From: Rotaria sordida
Lineage: Eukaryota > Rotifera > Eurotatoria > Philodinida > Philodinidae
DNA length: 64,000 nucleotides
Direction: 5' to 3'
Assembly (NCBI GenBank): GCA_905250125.1
Contig: CAJNOL010001008.1
Coordinates: forward strand, 23,346 to 87,345
Part shown: positions 35,401-47,725 of the stretch, one piece after another
How the letters are laid out: the number at the start of each line of letters is the position of its first letter
How positions within the stretch are numbered: the stretch's first letter is position 1
Notes under the pieces: model-generated
The model's database searches: none
Told to the model about the DNA's origin: nothing
The model's input: only the letters and a program-made list of their open reading frames with translations
Translations under genes and position numbers: made by a program

Positions 35401-35455
35401 CAGGTGCGGATGTGAGTGTAAATGAAGAGAAGAGCCACACGCACACCCCATCCTT
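35401..35455 (+). repeat. GT/CA hairpin repeat (GAAGAG-loop family)
   Basis: Left stem CAGGTGCGGATGTGAGTGTA, loop AATGAAGAGAAGAG, right stem CCACACGCACACCCC followed by ATCCTTCTATGG. One of the clearest members. Confidence 0.7.
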
Positions 35456-35725
35456 CTATGGCTATTTGACTATTTCATAGGTATTTAAATATTTCATAGC
35501 TATTTAACTCTTTCAAAGTTATTTAAAATTTCCATAACTATCTGATTCTTGTGTAGCTATTTAGACATCTCATGACTATTCAAAGCTTCCATAGCTATTT
35601 AAATACTTGTCAACTATTTAAATTCTCAGAACTATCTGTATCTTAATTATTATTCAAACGCCGTAGCTTTTCCAATACTCATCAAGTATCTAAATCTTCA
35701 TAGCCGTTTGATTACGTGTTCGCTG
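35456..35725 (+). repeat. Degenerate minisatellite, unit about 20-24 bp
   Basis: Roughly a dozen decayed units based on TAGCTATTTAAATATTTCA follow one another without a gap. It begins directly after the hairpin repeat at 35401-35455, so the two may be linked. Confidence 0.6.
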
Positions 35726-35875
35726 TTCATTGAAGATCAGATATTTGTAAATAGCGTCATATATAGCTGTTTAATACAAAATACTTTTCAATCTTTTACT
35801 GCACTAAAAAATAAATATTTTTTTGTTTTTAAAATTAACCCTTTCGCGTCGATGGGCCCAACCGATGGGTCTCAC

Positions 35876-36045
35876 TATAGGGTGGTCCAAAAACTCGTTC
35901 ATTGTAGAAAGAATTAAATATCTGTGCTATCCTTTGACCAAAGGAGCTGATTTTTTTACTCTTGATAGAGGAATGTTCATAGCTCATATTGATAAGAGAA
36001 ACATCGATAAAAGTTGTTTTGAAGTACAATATTTGCTACAAATAA
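35876..36045 (+). repeat. Solo copy of the mariner-like repeat unit
   Basis: Begins TATAGGGTGGTCCAAAAAC and continues with GGAGCTGATTTTTTTACTCT and GATAGAGGAATGTTCA. It matches the layout of the units inside 22019-22917 (GGGTGG end, TTTTTTA, GATAGAGG, ATGTTCA). Only one arm is present. Confidence 0.5.
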
Positions 36046-38650
36046 AGAAATGAAACCTTTCACGAAATTATGAGCAAGCAATATTCATATCGCCGCGAAT
36101 GGGTTAAGCTCAGGCACTTATTTAACGGTGCTCATTGTTTTCGAGCAAGGATGTGAAGGGGGAGAGAAACGACGAAATATCTCGATGGAAATGTCTTCGT
36201 GGTAGTTAATCATTTATGAGCGATACTATTTTGAGGCATTTAGCACTTGTTAATAAGGTATTATAGTTGCTTATTTATGTTGAGTATTTTGAGAAGCAGC
36301 TACTGCATGTAATACATAATGTAAAGGTGATCATTGTTATGTAAAATATAGTGAAAGCTATCAGGACAAGAGGTCATGCTTCATTATGAGTATATTTTCT
36401 AGATTAAGTGTTTCCAAATTTAGACTACAACATTTTTTTAAATTGTTTTGTTATGTTGTTAGATATATCGTACATATATTGTTCGAGTTAAGAAAACTGT
36501 ATGTTTAAACACAAATTTATGATATCAGCGTTATGAATTTGAATTCATCTAATGAAAAAAAAACCGAGGCAGTCGTCGAAATTTGATTGTTTAATTTTTT
36601 ATGAGCAATCGAAAGCTTATCATCTAAAATTATTAAAACAAAATTTTTAGTTCATTTGGATGTTCTATAAAAAAGTTAGCCTATACTGATTTTTCAAAAC
36701 TGCATATACTTACTATTAAGTAAATAGTCAGCAATCGTTCCATAAATATTCCACTAAGATTATACTTCAATAAATCAGAGAATACCTTTATGTAAGATAA
36801 TTACAAATGCTTCAACATTTTTTTTCTTGAATACACTAACCATAGCATTACACATATTACTACGGTTTTCACTTAGACGGATAAAAGTGACAATTCTGCT
36901 AGGATATTTATTTATATTAAAACCATCAATGACTTCATAGAGTCAGAAAGAGTTTTGTCTATCCACTGTTCGTGTATATAACTTACACAATGTATAATTA
37001 AATTATAATATGCTGCGATTGTGCGCCCTACTTAATGATGCTAACAGTAATGCAAATATAAATAGGAACATAGATGTTTTAAAAAATATTTGCCATTAAT
37101 GACTAAATTCAAGATAGAATAATCAAGTTCAAAGGATTCTTTCTGGGAATACATAGAAGGTTGTATACTGACTTCTATTCGACAGAATTGATTCCACTTT
37201 ATGCAATTTTTCTATTAATTTCAAAATGAATTCGAGTATATCTTCCACGACAAATGGGTCACTTTTGAATATCTTTCAATAAGTCTCCCAAACCGATCCT
37301 AGGAGATCCCACGCTAATTCTTACATAAGTTTATAGTGCTCAGTGTGTACATTACAATTACACCAACATGACTTCTATTGATTAGGTATTTCATGACATC
37401 GGTCCCTGCTAAAATCGCGATTCCGATCAAACTCGTGACTTTATGGAAGGTCTACTGAGCGATATAAACCATTGAAAGAGCTGAATTTTTTCCACAGTAA
37501 GTACTCAATGAAAGTTCTCTATAGCCAAAATATCGGCTTCTAACATGCGTTGTTCGTGGAATGCGCATATTCACATAATACCGAAAAATGATCATTTTGC
37601 AGTGCACTTCATAGTACTGATTAATTCATCCATAGTTCACTCATTCAAACTCATTTGTTAAGATAATTACATAAACTTGAGATGTATGCACTTTAAGTAT
37701 TTTAAGTCAAACAGATGCATTTTTGCTGGGATACATCTATGATAAAAGACCACAAAATACACCGTTTTTGGCAGTAACGTGCTCAAAAATGTTTAAATAC
37801 TTTGGAAATGGAACAATATTTTTTTTCAAAATATTTACATCGAAATTCGTAAAACTCCCCTTTCTACAACAAATTTCAAAATCAGATAAGTGTAACAATT
37901 TCAGTCGTTATTTATGGGGATTGACTCATCGAGCAGCATAACTGAATTTCTGATTGTTGTATTCAGTATATTTCACACCATCACTTTTTATCAAAGAGAA
38001 AAGACGGATTCGAGAATCTTTTGTATCATCATCGTATCCTCCCTATTTTCATGATAGTCCCATATCCGGGATACGATGAGGATCTAGAAGATTCATTTTT
38101 TCTCTCCTTGACTTGACCTCTCACAAAATCAATTAAACGAAGTTCCATCGACAAAAAGATAATATAAACAGAATATTGTAGAGTGAATAATCATTTCTCA
38201 CTTTTCTTGTGAAGATTGCGTCGAATAGAATACAAGAGAAACAAAAAATCAATGCTTATATTCTTTCTTTTTATTTCTATCAATATAACGACATGACATA
38301 AATTTTGATTAAATTGTTTTTCTTTTTTTTCCTCTTGTTAGGTACAACTATGTGTTCGAAAAGCATTTTTTCATAGACATATATCATTTCTCATCAACTG
38401 CTTTCGCCATCCAAAATACACGTAAGCCAATAGAGATAGAATGAAAGTTGAGAGCAACATCGAATAAAGGTCTTAATAGATATTTGCGAGAACGTAATGG
38501 AATTATTACTTATCGTAATATTAAAAAAAGCACGTTACAACAGAATGTGCAAGAAAATGTTACTTTCATTGATATTTCGATAATTCGAAAACACTCGCAC
38601 ACTTTTTGGTAAATATTATCGTAAAGTAATATTCCATCCAAAAAAAACTA
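36046..38650. other. Intergenic, no gene seen
   Basis: AT-rich spacer upstream of the GH31 gene. Open frames such as 37723-37941 have no domain or splice context. Confidence 0.35.
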
Positions 38651-41600
38651 ATGTCAATGTCGTTCGTGTTTTGCAAATTTTTACTAGTTATAACAGCGAC
38701 TAAGAATCTATTATTACTAACTTCTGCATCAATAATCTATGAAGGTCAAGCTCGTTTCACTATCTTATCAGCACAACTGATTCGTCTCGAATGGTCATTA
38801 ACAAATGAATTTTTTGATGGAAAAACATGGCTTGTTCAATCACGTCAAATTCAACCCATACCGCCATCATTTACTGTCACAAGAAATGATACTCATCTAT
38901 GTATTGATACCAATTTTATTACTTTAGAATATCTTCGAAATGCTACAACAACATTTAGTCAACATAATATACGTGTTACAATTCGAGTCAATGTCATCAA
39001 AGGAGAAACAGTAGTCTGGAATGCTATACCAGGAGAAGAATACGATGGCAATCTTTTAGGTACATTACGGACATTAGATGGAAGTCGAGATTCCAAACTA
39101 GAATTGGATTGTCGGAATCAACCACTTAATGATTTACATTGTACTTATGGTGTTATTTCTCGTCGTGGTTATGTTCTTATTGATGATACACATCGACCTC
39201 AATTTGATAATGATTCTAGATGGCCATGGATTATTAATAAACAATATTCACCACCTGATCCTAGTCATTGTCAAATAGTATCAATAGAAGAACGTCGAAA
39301 TTGTGGATCATCAAATAATAATATAAATCAATATGAATGTGAACTTCGTGGATGTTGTTTTATATTTCCATCATCATGTTTTTATTCATTACAATCTCAA
39401 CAAGATTTATATTTATTTGGTCATGGTCATGCTTATTCTCAAGCTTTATTTGAATTTACTCGTCTTACTGGTTCAATTCCACTTCCACCACGTTATATAT
39501 TTGGTATTTTCTTTAGTCGATATTGGGCTTATGCTGAATATGAAGAAAGACAAATTATAACTGAATATATTCAACATGATATTCCATTAGATGTTCTTGT
39601 TATTGATATGGATTGGCATAAAACATTTTATAAATTACTTTCAAATGGTACACAAGATCAAGCCGATCAAGAAATTGGATGGACTGGATATACATTTGAT
39701 AAACATTTATTTCCAAATCCAGTAAAGTTTTTCCAATGGTGTAAACAATTAGGTCTTAAAAATGCTCTCAATCTTCATCCAGCTTCAGGTGATGAAAATT
39801 TTCTTTTTCTTTTTCTTTTTGTTTTCAATCAAATTACATTTATTCTGATTAAGGTATTCAACCATGGGAAGAAAAATATACAGCAATGGCTTATGCTATG
39901 GGTATTGATCCTTCAACTGCTCACTATGTTCCATTTAATGTTACTGATAAACACTATAGTTCATCATTATCTGATATTGTTCTTAATCCACTTCAACAAG
40001 CTGGTGTTGATTTATGGTGGTTAGATTGGCAACAAGGTGAAAAAGGTTGGATGAATAATATTCCATATACTAACCCTACATTTTGGCTTAATCATATTTT
40101 CTTTACTGATCCTCATCATCAAGATAGACGAGCAGTGATTCTTCATCGATGGGGTGGACTTGGTAATCATCGTTATCAAGTCGGTTTTTCAGGTGATGTT
40201 GTACCATCATGGGATGCACTTTCATTTCAACCACGTTTTACAGCAACAGCTGCAAATGTTGGTTATGGATATTGGAGTCATGATCTTGGTGGACATACTG
40301 AAGAACCAGATCCTGAATTATATATTCGATGGATTCAATGGGGTACATTTTCACCTATGTTTCGAACACATTGTACGAAGAATGCAAATAATGATCGACG
40401 ACTTTGGACATTTCCTTGGATTTATCAAAATAATTTAGCTCGATTTACTCGTCTTCGTCAAGCACTCATACCTTATCTTTATACAGCTGCAAGACATACT
40501 TATGATTCTGGTTTATCGATTGTTTTACCTCTTTATTATTACTATCCTGAACATGATGAAGCCTATTCATATTCAAATCAATATTATTTTGGTCAAAATA
40601 TATTTGTTTCACCTATTAGTCAACCAATAAATATAACTACAGGTCTTGTTCATAATTGGCCTATTTGGTTTCCACCTGACTTTCAATGGGTTAATTTCTT
40701 TACTAGTGATCTTTCTTCGACTTCTACAATGAAATCTTTTACTATTGATGAAATGCCTGTTTATGCTCAAGTTGGTTCAATTATTCCACTTTTACCTGAA
40801 CCAAAATCACATCGAGAAAGAATTGGTCGAGCTCAACAAATTCCTCAATCTCTTCTTTTATATACACTTATTGGTGGATCTTCAAAAGGAAGTGGATATG
40901 TTTATGATGATGATGGTTCAACAATTGCATATCAAGATTCTTCTCGTTCAACTAGTGCTATCACTCGTTTTTATTATACTGTATCAGTAAATACATTACA
41001 ATTTAGTAAGTTATATCTCTTAATATCATTTATCAGAATAATTTATAATAAAACAAAAACAATATTTTAATTATTTTATTAGCTATTTTTCCAGCATCAG
41101 GATCTTTTTCTACATTTCCAACATCACGTACATATGAAATTCAACTTCGAGGTATTTTTCCAGCTACAAATGTTCTTATCAATAATGTTAATATTTCTTT
41201 TGAACCATTTAATGAATTAATCAATAGTCAAAATAGTATAACAAATAGTTATACATATGATGGATCAACTCTTTCAATTATTATTTATATTCGACAAGCC
41301 GTATCAACATCAGAATTAGTTGAAATAGAAGTTGAATTATCAGGAAGTATTTCTAATCCACTTCTTGTTCGAACTCCAATATCATTCATTAGTCTTCTTA
41401 ATCGATGTCAATCAGCTAAAGCTCGTCTTGATTATGAATGGGGTATAAGAACAGTTTATATGGATGATTATCCATTATTATTAGATGCTGCTGCAACTGG
41501 TCTTCGTATTACTCATAGACCATCAACTGCTAAAAGGGAATTAAATGCATTTTATAATAAACGTATGCCAGGTGCATGTAATGAATTAGCAACAAAAATT

Positions 41601-41714
41601 GATAATATTGATCCAAATATTCGAAATATTTTATTAGTTCAACTACAATGCAATCTATTTACTAAGAAGAAATTAAATGAAATATGGAATTTCAAGAAAT
41701 CTTCTAGAAATTGA
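38651..41714 (+). CDS. Secreted GH31 alpha-glucosidase-like enzyme with trefoil domain
   Basis: Glycoside hydrolase family 31 enzyme, expected to release sugar from alpha-glucosides in the gut or outside the cell. Three exons in phase: 38651-39788, 39854-41005 and 41083-41714 (TGA), 973 residues. The N-terminus is hydrophobic (FVFCKFLLVI), consistent with a signal peptide or anchor. A P-type trefoil domain with paired Cys (HCQ, RRNCG, YECELRGCCF, SCFY) lies at about residues 204-250 inside the N-terminal beta region. The TIM barrel follows: IFFSRYWAYAEYEER, LVIDMDWH, DLWWLDWQQGE with the probable nucleophile near Asp437, RWGGLGNHRYQVGFSGD with the probable acid/base near Asp494, then SHDLGG and RTHCTKN. 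C-terminal beta domains include PVYAQVGSIIPLLP and YDDDGST. The motif WWLDWQQGE is typical of one GH31 subgroup and not of lysosomal GAA. Catalytic residues are intact. Confidence 0.9.
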
Positions 41715-43094
41715 TTAATTTTTACTATATCGATTTTATTATTAGTATGAACTGATTCTATTATTATACATCTAGTATTTTGTGTGAATCTGAACGAATT
41801 TAGAACTAGAAGATTTGAAAATAAGTTGAAAAGAATAAATTTGTCTACTTAGTAGTAGAATATAGAACACAACGAAACAGAAAACGAAGGTTAGGAGCAA
41901 TTCTCCTAAATGTTGCAGGTATCAACTTAATATCTCGTGTACATATATTATCGACTTGTTTGAAATGGTGTCCACTGTTTTTTGAATAATTTTCGAATGC
42001 TGATACTGTTCGATTTTGGATTTTTGCTATCCGCTAGAGTAGTCTAGGACATGTGCAAACAAGTAACATATTCGTTCAAACAATAAAACAATCTATTATG
42101 TCTGTTGAATTCATTTGATTGACTGAACCTAAGGAAATACAACATTTCGGCTAAATATGTGTTTTCTCGGTCAATCAATACTGTTCATAAGTATGATGAC
42201 AATTTCAAAATCGAATAAAATCAAATTTAGAAATTATGATCGATTTCAGATTTGACTCCAATGTTTTGACATTTAGGTTGGAATTTGAATAAAATATAGA
42301 AGCTTAGCCTATTAAGATAGGTCAATTGCTTTCTTAAGACTTGAATAGCGACCATTCGCAAGTCAATTGAATTGATTGAGTTCAATAACTGTTAAGTTGC
42401 TCACAAGATTTTTTCATGTTGAACAGAAGTTATTCAATAAAATAAATGAAAATTTCTGGATAATTATTGGCTATGGAAATCTTTTTTATTTTTCCTTTTT
42501 CTTTTCAATATATACAAACAATAGCAGTAAAGTATTCTCATATAAGAAGAAAGAAAAGAAAAGAGAAGATATATCAAAGACAGAAGATGATCTAGTATGG
42601 TTAACTTAGATCATAGCATCCATTTATTTTTTTTGTCTCATTCTTTGTGAGTCTTTATTCATCTTCATATTGCACCAAATAGTGTGGATTTTAGAGTAAA
42701 AATGTTTCCAAGTAAAGAACAAGTAACTTATCGTTATTGTGATTGGAATGGATGTAGAGATAAAGACAAAAGAACATTGCAAAAAAAAAACAACATTCTG
42801 ATAAAATGTTTAAATTGAAAATTGTCGAAAATAATATGGAGAATTTTTTTCAAAAAAAAATGAAACAAATTCTGATACAACTGCAGCAACACCTTTACTA
42901 ATGCTAATGAAGCAATTTCATCAATGGAAACACAGCACATCAGATGTGATAAACGATTACCACGCATACAAAGATCTAAAATGATCGCTTCTGATTGGCC
43001 AACCAATGGACATTCGAGCTTACCAGCTGCTAATGGAGGTCCAAGCATGGCAATACCAATTTTCTTGGATAGTTTACTCATAATGACCGATTTA
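41715..43094. other. Intergenic with an unrecognised ORF fragment
   Basis: Mostly spacer. The minus-strand stretch at about 42870-43094, described separately, is the only part with protein-like composition. Confidence 0.35.
42734..43094 (-). pseudogene. Protein-like fragment of unknown family next to a foldback element
   Basis: The minus-strand frame reads TGKSVIMSKLSKKIGIAMLG and then a PPLAAGKLECPLVGQ segment and MCCVSIDEIASLALVK. TGKS and SIDEI resemble P-loop and Walker B motifs, but spacing and context are insufficient for a family call. After the Val-Lys the sense seems to continue in the next frame (KGVAAVVSEF), suggesting a frameshift. Beyond that the translation is low complexity. 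The 5' side is cut by the inverted-repeat element that starts at about 43095. Probably a gene remnant interrupted by the insertion. Confidence 0.3.
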
Positions 43095-44247
43095 CCAGTA
43101 CTTACTAGTACTTTTCACCAAACTTGTCATTTTGTAAAGAACAATGAGAGTTATAACAGAGACTTTTTTACCATAGATACCATTTACTACGACTTATCTA
43201 GTCATGGTATTGAAAGTGTTTCAACACCTAATATTTGTTTTGGCTGGAGTTATATATACGATTTCCTGAACACATAACTACGCTGATAAGGCAAGTTTGT
43301 CGAATTTATACAATGGTATAATCGGAGAATGGTTTCATCTAAAAAAAAACATCAAAATGCATTGAATGCTGTTTTCAAAAGTTTGTAGGATCGAAATTTA
43401 TTTGGAGAATTTTTTTGAATAAGATTAAAAAGATCGAATATGCCTTGCTATGCTCTATTTATATAGTTTAAATGGAAGTCCATGGCGAGAAACTTCTAAA
43501 TTGAAAACTCCCACGTGTTTGTGAACATACCTGTGAAAAATGGCGAAATATTTATTTTTTCAACTCTTACTGGAAAATATATAGTCTACATAACTTTTCT
43601 TGTGTCGACGCCTCAGAATAAGAGCAACCAAAAGGTCTGAAATTTCCATCTAAAATTAGTCTCATTGTAATCTTTATATGTTCAAAGTTTCAAGCCGAAA
43701 TGCTAACTTCAATTTATTTTGATATTTCTGAAGGGATCATGACAATTTTTAAACAGCTATTTGTAAAAAGTTGATATCCTCATCGAAACAAATTAGAAGT
43801 AAAGGCTTTTTTATCGGTAGTTACAGTTAATTAGGAGCTATGTGATACACAGAGTTCTTACCCTAAAGTGATTCGCCACTAAAGTCCATTCTCTTGAAAA
43901 ACATGTAGAAAAATGAGGTGGACTTAAAAGTTTTTTTCTATCAAAGATAAATCCTACAAATTCATAAAAATGGCAGTCGATGCATTTTATTTAGGTGAAA
44001 CCATTCTCAGGTTATTCCTTTGCATTGATTTGGCGAACTTGTCTTATCAGCATAGTCATGTGTTCAAGAAATCATACATATATGTATATAACACCAACCA
44101 AAAACTATGAGGTGATAAGACAATTGCAATACCATGAACAAATAGCCGATATGGAATTGTGTCTATGGTAAAAAATCTTCGTTATCACTCTTACTATTCT
44201 TTAGAAAATAGAAATTTGATGAAAAGTATTGCACTGCTAAGTGCTCA
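43095..44247. mobile_element. Foldback element, arms about 290 bp
   Basis: The left end CAGTACTTACTAGTACTTTT is mirrored at the right end, which read in reverse starts GAGCACTTAGCAGTGC followed by AATACTTTTC. Many blocks pair inward: TTTTTTACCATAGA (43168 and 44170), CATGGTATTG (43203 and 44132), GCTGATAAGGCAAGTTTG (43280 and 44035), TGGTTTCA (43330 and 44000). The unpaired centre, about 43400-43960, includes a distant copy (43610-43740) of the repeat family found at 33880-34117. No transposase. Confidence 0.75.
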
Positions 44248-44533
44248 AAATTTAGTAAAGTACCTATACGTGCAACATCTATATCTCAGGAATGACTTAT
44301 CCGTTTACCCTTAAAATTTCTATTTATTCTTAATTCAGATGCATCTACTTACTGTGAAAAAAATCACCCATAACGATGTGACCAATTGAGCAAGACCCTG
44401 CTGAAGTTAGTCGTGACTTGTCTGCAATGCCTTCTATGAAATCTCAATGTGAAACACGGTAAAGCTGTTTTATCTTCACTGAGATGAAGTGTATCACATG
44501 AAGAAAAAGGGCAACTCAGAGTTCTTCATTGAG

Positions 44534-44646
44534 GGGTGTGGGTGTGGCTGGATTTGTTCGTTTTGCGAAAACCTTAAACAACATCCACACCCACACCACT
44601 CACAGTCATCTTCGGCCACACCTACTGTATACGCACACACCCTACA
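44534..44646 (+). repeat. GT/CA hairpin
   Basis: GGGGTGTGGGTGTGGCTGG on the left; CATCCACACCCACACCACTC at 44582 and a further CA-rich tract (CGGCCACACC, CGCACACACCC) on the right. Confidence 0.65.
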
Positions 44647-45365
44647 TAATAAGTTCAAACATATATTAAACTTACTTTTAAATTAATTGAATAGTTGATC
44701 ATTTATTCAAGGGTAAAATAATAAACAAAGTGCCTTTACAGAACAGAATCCATTGACATTTTATATGCTGAACAAGAACCCGACACCGTTGTGCAATACT
44801 TATTTCATCTTTCGTGTTGTTTTGCAGGAAAAATAAAAATATGTTAGTCATCCAGATGATATTATACAATTAGATGGGCGAGAGATGAAGAAAGGAATAT
44901 AAAATAGAACTGATTTATTCATATTTGATTACAATTTCATTTATTTTACATAAAGCAAAATAACAGAGAATCATCGTTAGAAAAAAAAGAAATATTGAGA
45001 GATAAAGAATGGATGATATTTTCATGATGATTTGGCCCTTCACCAAAGATGTATCCGATCCATTTAAAATTTTCATCATACAAATCTCATCAATAAAAGT
45101 CATCCTTGAAAATTACACTCTATTTTGTCGAGATTTAGCTTCACTATGATCACCACAAATATTGCAATCTATAGCTGTAGTCAATTACCATGATAGTACA
45201 CAATTTGTCATGATGTTCTTCACTATTGTGCACTCCATAAAAAATATTTTTTGTAGACAAATAGCGATCAGTAACAGCTCAACATCTGCTCGAATAGCTA
45301 TCGAAAAATATGCTGTCCGTTAAAGCTCATAGGGATGACATAGGTAAAATCTTTCGAATAGGATA

Positions 45366-45466
45366 TGAGTGTGGGCTGCAGTCGTGAATGTGTCAATCTT
45401 GCGTCTAAATTGTTTAAACGAACACTCACAATTCACACCTACTACCCACACTCACGCTCGCACTCT
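45366..45466 (+). repeat. GT/CA hairpin
   Basis: GAGTGTGGGCTGCAG and GTGAATGTGTC on the left; CACTCACAATTCACACC and CTACCCACACTCACGC on the right. The spacer is about 40 bp. Confidence 0.55.
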
Positions 45467-46092
45467 GATCTACATTATCTGTCGACTACCTCCAGAAGGA
45501 TTTTTAGACGCTGAGCTAGCATAGTGACTAAGACTCGAGGGACAGGTACTTTTGGTTAGTACTGTAGATATAAGGATATCTTTATTTTTTTTTCATGTAT
45601 TTTACTTCACTAATACTCTTGGGAATATTGAAAAACTGATGATATAAAAGAAAAATATATACGTATGTATATATTGGTGGATTCTTTGAATAAACCTCTT
45701 GTATAAAATATAGAAATTATGAATTATTCTATAATTCATTTGTGTCAGAAAGTTTAGTTCTCAAAAGACTCTTCTCGATATTTCCAGATGAGTTTTAATT
45801 GTGAAAGAGAGAAATGTGTCTTCAACATTGGGCTAGGACAGCCATGTATCGTTGTCAGGCAAAGGAAAGCTTTTTTTCCACAGTTTCATGAATCCATTGC
45901 CAATGATTTGGGATAGCTTTATTTGATGTAGAATTCAATTCTGCATCAATTAATATGCTACTCATGAACCGAACCCATATGTCAAAAGAGCAATAGTCTT
46001 CTAAAACATGGTACTTTCCATATAGGGATGCTACTATCTAGAAAAGATACTTTTTTCTACACTGGATGAGAATATTGCCGGTGAGTTCTAAT

Positions 46093-46194
46093 AGGGTGTG
46101 GATGTGGAGCGTTGGTTTGGAGTGTGAATGTGGGTTTCAGACATGACTGTAAGGACTTGGTGTCCATCTTGAATCATAGTCACACCCACACCCA
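46093..46194 (+). repeat. GT/CA hairpin
   Basis: GGGTGTGGATGTGGAGC and GAGTGTGAATGTGGG on the left, CACACCCACACCCATTATTC on the right. Confidence 0.65.
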
Positions 46195-46407
46195 TTATTC
46201 GAATGAATCGTAACACACTGGGATCTGAACTACGAGTATTTAGTTCAATTTCGGGTAGAGCCTTCTTTTATCGAAGTTGCGTAACTCAATGTTTTTTGCA
46301 ACTTGCTAAACTCAAACTTTTCCAAATTGCGCAACCATGATTTTTTTCTACCCATTGCTTACTCCATACGCTTTTCTTCTCCCAGTGAATCAACGCAGTT
46401 TGTACAA

Positions 46408-46486
46408 GAGGTACGAGCGTGTGGGTGTGGGGTGTGTGTCAGCCTTCAGTCGATTTACACCTACACTTCATCCATACCCTCCTATG
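46408..46486 (+). repeat. GT/CA hairpin
   Basis: GAGCGTGTGGGTGTGGGGTG on the left; TTTACACCTACACTTCATCC and ATACCCTCC on the right. Confidence 0.55.
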
Positions 46487-46651
46487 ATGAAATGCCTAAG
46501 AGTTTATTCACAAATTAACGCATCTAATACCCTATAATACACATACTGCTAGATGGTGTCCCTAGAACATACAGGGTGGTCTACAAGTTACCCACCAGTC
46601 AGTTTTTGGTTGCGAATAACTTTTGATAGGAACAGGATAGAGAGCTGCGGG

Positions 46652-46712
46652 TTTGGATGTGGGTGTAAACAGAATACCCACAGCTATATCCACACCCACA
46701 CCCACACCCTTT
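46652..46712 (+). repeat. GT/CA hairpin with near-perfect telomere-like arm
   Basis: Left TTTGGATGTGGGTGTAAAC; right ATCCACACCCACACCCACAC, which is more than three CCCACA units in a row. The hairpin spacer is about 20 bp. Confidence 0.7.
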
Positions 46713-46987
46713 CCCTTTGTTTTGCTTTGACCTATGACAGGTGCTGTGGTAAGACGTCTTCCACTATGAAATTAGAAATAATGATTGCTACTGTTGAATC
46801 TATCATTCATTGTTGAGCATGTATTTGTATAACTAAATGCTAATAGTTTTGAAACCACATATTCATAATTTCTTCAATCGATAGGATATTAGGCAAATAG
46901 CCTGTATTGTAAGCTCCTCTGACTATATAGTTATTCGACAGAAACATGTGTTTGTTATCTCGTGTCAGAACGTTGCTACCAACTCAA

Positions 46988-47122
46988 AAGAGTGTGAATG
47001 GGTGTAGGTATCGGTATGTGTGTGCCGGCGGGGAAGTAGATGTTTGGAAGTAGCACAGAAAAAGCTTCACAGCCACGCATATATTTCAAACGGATATCTA
47101 TTTACATACCTACACTCATATT
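46988..47122 (+). repeat. GT/CA hairpin, larger spacer
   Basis: GAGTGTGAATGGGTGTAGGT and GGTATGTGTGTGCC on the left, CATACCTACACTCATATTT on the right, about 80 bp apart. It ends about 160 bp before the cysteine-rich protein gene. Confidence 0.5.
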
Positions 47123-47285
47123 TTTGTTTTGATGCATTATCTAAAATATGACAGCGTATATCAGAACAGGCCGTTGGGAACGATCGTCATATGCTTTGTT
47201 AATGCCTGTGGCAGATAGGCAGATGGTTTCACTCTCATTATAGATTAAAACTTAGTAAAGTTAGAAGTAAGCAAAACACAAAACG

Positions 47286-47725
47286 ATGAGAGGAGAATAT
47301 ACAATGTTGTTCCTTATGCTCAAGTAAGTAATAATGTGATATGGCATTAGAATAATTATAATATTGTGTTTATTTCTAGTTTGTTCGGTATAGTTTATTT
47401 TGTATACATTTTGACTTATTCACCTGACATTGATTGAATAGGCCTAGTCGAAGCTGAAATATGCCAAGATGCCACACAATATGCTTTGTGTTCGGCGAAC
47501 GTCGAATGCGGCTGTTTTTCTCTAGCTACTTCAGATAATAACTTTATATGTGCTTATCTTCATCTCACTTGTTCCCATTTAGTTTCTTGTGCTGATAGTG
47601 ATCGGACTTGTCATCAGGCTGGGCATGTGTGTGTGAATCATCCGCGATGTAATAATGTTCCGATGTGTTATCCAACAGACATGGCCACTCAAATCATGTG
47701 TCCACCCCTAATAAGTAAATCGTAA
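47286..47725 (+). CDS. Small secreted 12-cysteine protein
   Basis: Predicted secreted protein of 109 residues with a signal peptide of about 20 residues (MRGEYTMLFLMLNLFGLVEA). Modelled exons are 47286-47323, 47380-47387 (only 8 nt) and 47442-47725 (TAA). The two introns are about 55 bp with GT-AG ends, and skipping the 8-nt exon would bring an early stop. The mature part has 12 cysteines in the order ICQ, ALCS, VECGCF, FICAY, LTCSH, VSCAD, RTCHQ, HVCV, PRCNN, PMCYP and IMCPP. Even cysteine count and spacing suggest six disulphides. It resembles a cysteine-rich secreted family I associate with bdelloids but cannot name, and its function is unknown. The large exon is convincing; the start and micro-exon are inference. 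Confidence 0.65.

Larger units (their letters stand above)
44248..47285. other. Non-coding region rich in GT/CA hairpins
   Basis: No gene recognised. At least six hairpins with GT-rich left and CA-rich right stems lie here and are listed individually. The remainder is AT-rich spacer; a short block at 46570-46620 begins ACAGGGTGGTCTACAAGT, like the mariner-type ends seen at 22019 and 35876. Confidence 0.4.
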
